DNA of 15,265 nt from Bacteroidota bacterium (lineage in GTDB: Bacteria > Bacteroidota > Bacteroidia > B-17B0 > Aurantibacillaceae), in assembly GCA_023433205.1 (NCBI GenBank), contig JAEZDS010000233.1, positions 1-15,265 of the forward strand. Direction: 5' to 3'. The translations under genes were made by a program, and so were the position numbers. Of this stretch, positions 14,147 to 15,265 are shown in pieces. The notes beneath the pieces were generated by a model. That model had not been told where the DNA came from. It searched no databases and saw nothing but the letters and a program-made list of their open reading frames with translations. How positions within the stretch are numbered: the first letter of the stretch is position 1; each line of letters opens with the position of its first letter.

Positions 14147-14327
14147 GGTGCCTGAGCTTTTCGAAGGCACCGCTACCGATCCATCAGTGCCTGAGCTCGT
14201 CGAAGGCACCGCTACCGATCCACCGGTGCCTGAGCTTTCCGAAGGCACCGCTACCGATCCGCCGGTGCTTGAGCTTTTCGAAGGCACCGCTACCGATCCA
14301 CCGGTGCCTGAGCTCGTCGAAGGCACC
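14147..14327 (+). repeat. Five-copy 39-bp tandem array of REP-like palindromes
   Basis: Copies begin at 14147, 14186, 14225, 14264 and 14303. Each 25-bp palindrome has arms GGTGCCT/AGGCACC and a core TGAGCTyktCGAA, joined by a 14-bp linker based on GCTACCGATCC. Copies 1 and 4 share the TTTT core, copies 2 and 5 share the TCGT core, and copy 3 has TTTC; copies 2 and 4 have single arm mismatches. Because 39 is divisible by three, the array also reads as a 13-residue peptide repeat (PELVEGTATDPPV), which is probably not translated. Confidence 0.92.
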
Positions 14328-14387
14328 GCCGCTCTTCCCCGCCCAAAAATTATTCTGTTAACTTTACTCCCTTAAAATCACGCTACT

Positions 14388-14909
14388 ATGAAAAATCTCC
14401 TTTACATTTTTTCTCTGCTGTTGTTGTTTTCTTTCAGTACTACTACCACCCCTCAAAGCTCTGATACGCCACCAAAAGAAAAGGTCTTTGGCAACTACAG
14501 GTTTGTATCAACCGATTCCGACTCAGGAGCCACACTTTCCATGTATTATAACAAACGACAGCTTTTGTACTGGACCACTCCCGATGGACTGTTTGATACG
14601 ATCGTTCAAACCGAACTGAATAACGATAATATTCCTGACTTTTTATTTGAGAACGCTGTAGAAGATGGTTCAACACTTTATGCCCTGATCTCCGTATCAA
14701 AAAGAAAATTCGAAGAGAAAAAAGTATCTGATAATTTCCGCGGGATCCGCTGCAGCGAAAACAATGAAGTCCTTACTCACCTGCAGCCACTCACAATAAA
14801 GGATGTGAACAACAACGGCAACAACGAGATCATTGTAAATCTGATAAAATCAGGTGAGAACCTTAGCAGCATTTCCTGCACCGACACTTTTTATATAGAT
14901 GGGAAATAG
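14388..14909 (+). CDS. Exported protein of unknown function
   Basis: The 173-residue product starts with a clear signal sequence (MKNLLYIFSLLLLFSFS) and a Thr/Ser/Pro-rich linker, so it is exported. There is no lipobox cysteine. Two segments, DTIVQTELNNDNIPDFLFEN and IKDVNNNGNNEIIVN, have the Asx-rich pattern of FG-GAP/VCBS-type calcium-binding turns seen in beta-propeller-like proteins, though the protein is too short for a full propeller. Two cysteines (RCSEN and SCTDT) could form a disulfide. It follows the repeat array by 60 bp with a weak -7 (TAACTTTA near 14358) and is followed by another exported protein gene in the same direction. No function can be assigned. Confidence 0.85.
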   Translation: MKNLLYIFSLLLLFSFSTTTTPQSSDTPPKEKVFGNYRFVSTDSDSGATLSMYYNKRQLLYWTTPDGLFDTIVQTELNNDNIPDFLFENAVEDGSTLYALISVSKRKFEEKKVSDNFRGIRCSENNEVLTHLQPLTIKDVNNNGNNEIIVNLIKSGENLSSISCTDTFYIDGK

Positions 14910-15010
14910 GTTTTTGAAATCGTCAGTGCAATAGTAAATTTAGTAAAAACTATGCCCTCCCGGACTATTCTCTGTGGACCTATTCAATAATCTCCCGTTC
15001 AGATTTAAAA

Positions 15011-15265
15011 ATGAAAAAATTCGGTTTTATCCTCCGCACGCCAGCAATTAAAAAATTTACTGTACTGCTGGTTCATTGCCTCGTTTTTTTTAGTTGCGGG
15101 AAAATCTTTAAAAAACCGGAATGTGAAAAAGAGAAGTTTGGCTGGCTAATCGTAACGAACAAATCAACATTTCTGTTTAACGTTTTTGTAGATGATGTTT
15201 TTAAGGTTCAGCTCAAAGCAAAAGAAAATAGCGGTAAAATGAAGATTGACGAAGGACTATACCAC
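15011..15265 (+). CDS. Putative lipoprotein, C-terminus cut by window edge
   Basis: The frame is open from ATG 15011 to the window end (85 codons). After a positively charged start (MKKFGFILRTPAIKKF) comes a hydrophobic segment ending VFFSC, a plausible lipobox with the cysteine at residue 29. The mature part is Lys/Phe-rich (WLIVTNKSTFLFNVFVDDVF) with no recognised domain. The signal is longer than usual, so an internal start is possible, but no nearer Met is available before the hydrophobic stretch. The gene lies 101 bp after the preceding exported protein gene. The rest of the protein is outside the window. Confidence 0.65.
   Translation, partial: MKKFGFILRTPAIKKFTVLLVHCLVFFSCGKIFKKPECEKEKFGWLIVTNKSTFLFNVFVDDVFKVQLKAKENSGKMKIDEGLYH

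Noticed and set aside
13889..14326. Minus-strand Ser/Thr/Gly/Val repeat protein
   Set aside because: It is the reverse reading of the tandem array plus the antisense of the GIY-YIG gene; composition is repeat-driven.
14147..14327. Regularly spaced repeats suggesting a CRISPR array
   Set aside because: The linkers between copies are the same sequence in every unit, so it is a plain tandem repeat without unique spacers, and no cas genes are present.
14148..14375. Plus-strand frame encoding a PELVEG-type repeat peptide
   Set aside because: It starts at a GTG inside the first palindrome and is open only because the 39-bp period is divisible by three; it is not in frame with the GIY-YIG gene.
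14959..14969. CCCGGACTATT, identical to the left part of the nor-promoter operator
   Set aside because: The right half-site is missing (CTGTG instead of GTCCG), so the inverted repeat is not present.

Overview
The window looks chromosomal and comes from a member of the Bacteroidota (Bacteroidetes). Several promoters match the TTTG-N19/20-TAnnTTTG pattern of that phylum, ribosome-binding sites are weak and A-rich, there is a FAS1-domain lipoprotein, and the intergenic palindromes are of the CCTGAGC..GTCGAAGG type common in these genomes. The species cannot be named from the sequence.

Layout. 1-539 (minus): start of a FAS1 (fasciclin) lipoprotein, cut by the window edge. 683-5680 (plus): a tight five-gene operon of a 604-residue protein of unknown function, NorC, a divergent NorB, proline dehydrogenase and a 59-residue membrane protein. 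5708-6604 (minus): a flavin-type split-barrel protein and a hotdog acyl-CoA thioesterase. 6780-10019 (plus): an Rrf2 Fe-S regulator, the di-iron repair protein RIC/ScdA and a B12-dependent class II ribonucleotide reductase, closed by a strong terminator at 10046-10082. 10132-12725 (minus): a His-rich polytopic membrane protein and a PAS histidine kinase. 12960-13373 (plus): a small conserved-type protein of unknown function behind a palindrome-rich promoter region. 13654-14327: REP-like palindromes on both sides of a GIY-YIG nuclease gene, ending in a five-copy 39-bp tandem array. 14388-15265 (plus): two exported proteins of unknown function, the last cut by the window edge.

How it fits together (inference). 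Most of 600-12960 reads as a nitric-oxide island. NorBC would reduce NO, RIC would repair damaged iron centres, NrdJ would supply deoxynucleotides when NO poisons the radical of class I reductase, and the Rrf2 protein would sense NO through its cysteines. A 16-bp inverted repeat, CGGAY-N6-RTCCG, lies at both the nor-operon promoter and the rrf2 promoter, which suggests one regulon. FNR/DNR-like TGAY-N4-RTCA boxes occur in three intergenic regions.

The most unusual points are NorB, which by my alignment lacks the usual FeB histidine and glutamate and one low-spin heme histidine; the unknown 604-residue first gene of the operon; and the pairing of a GIY-YIG nuclease with REP palindromes.
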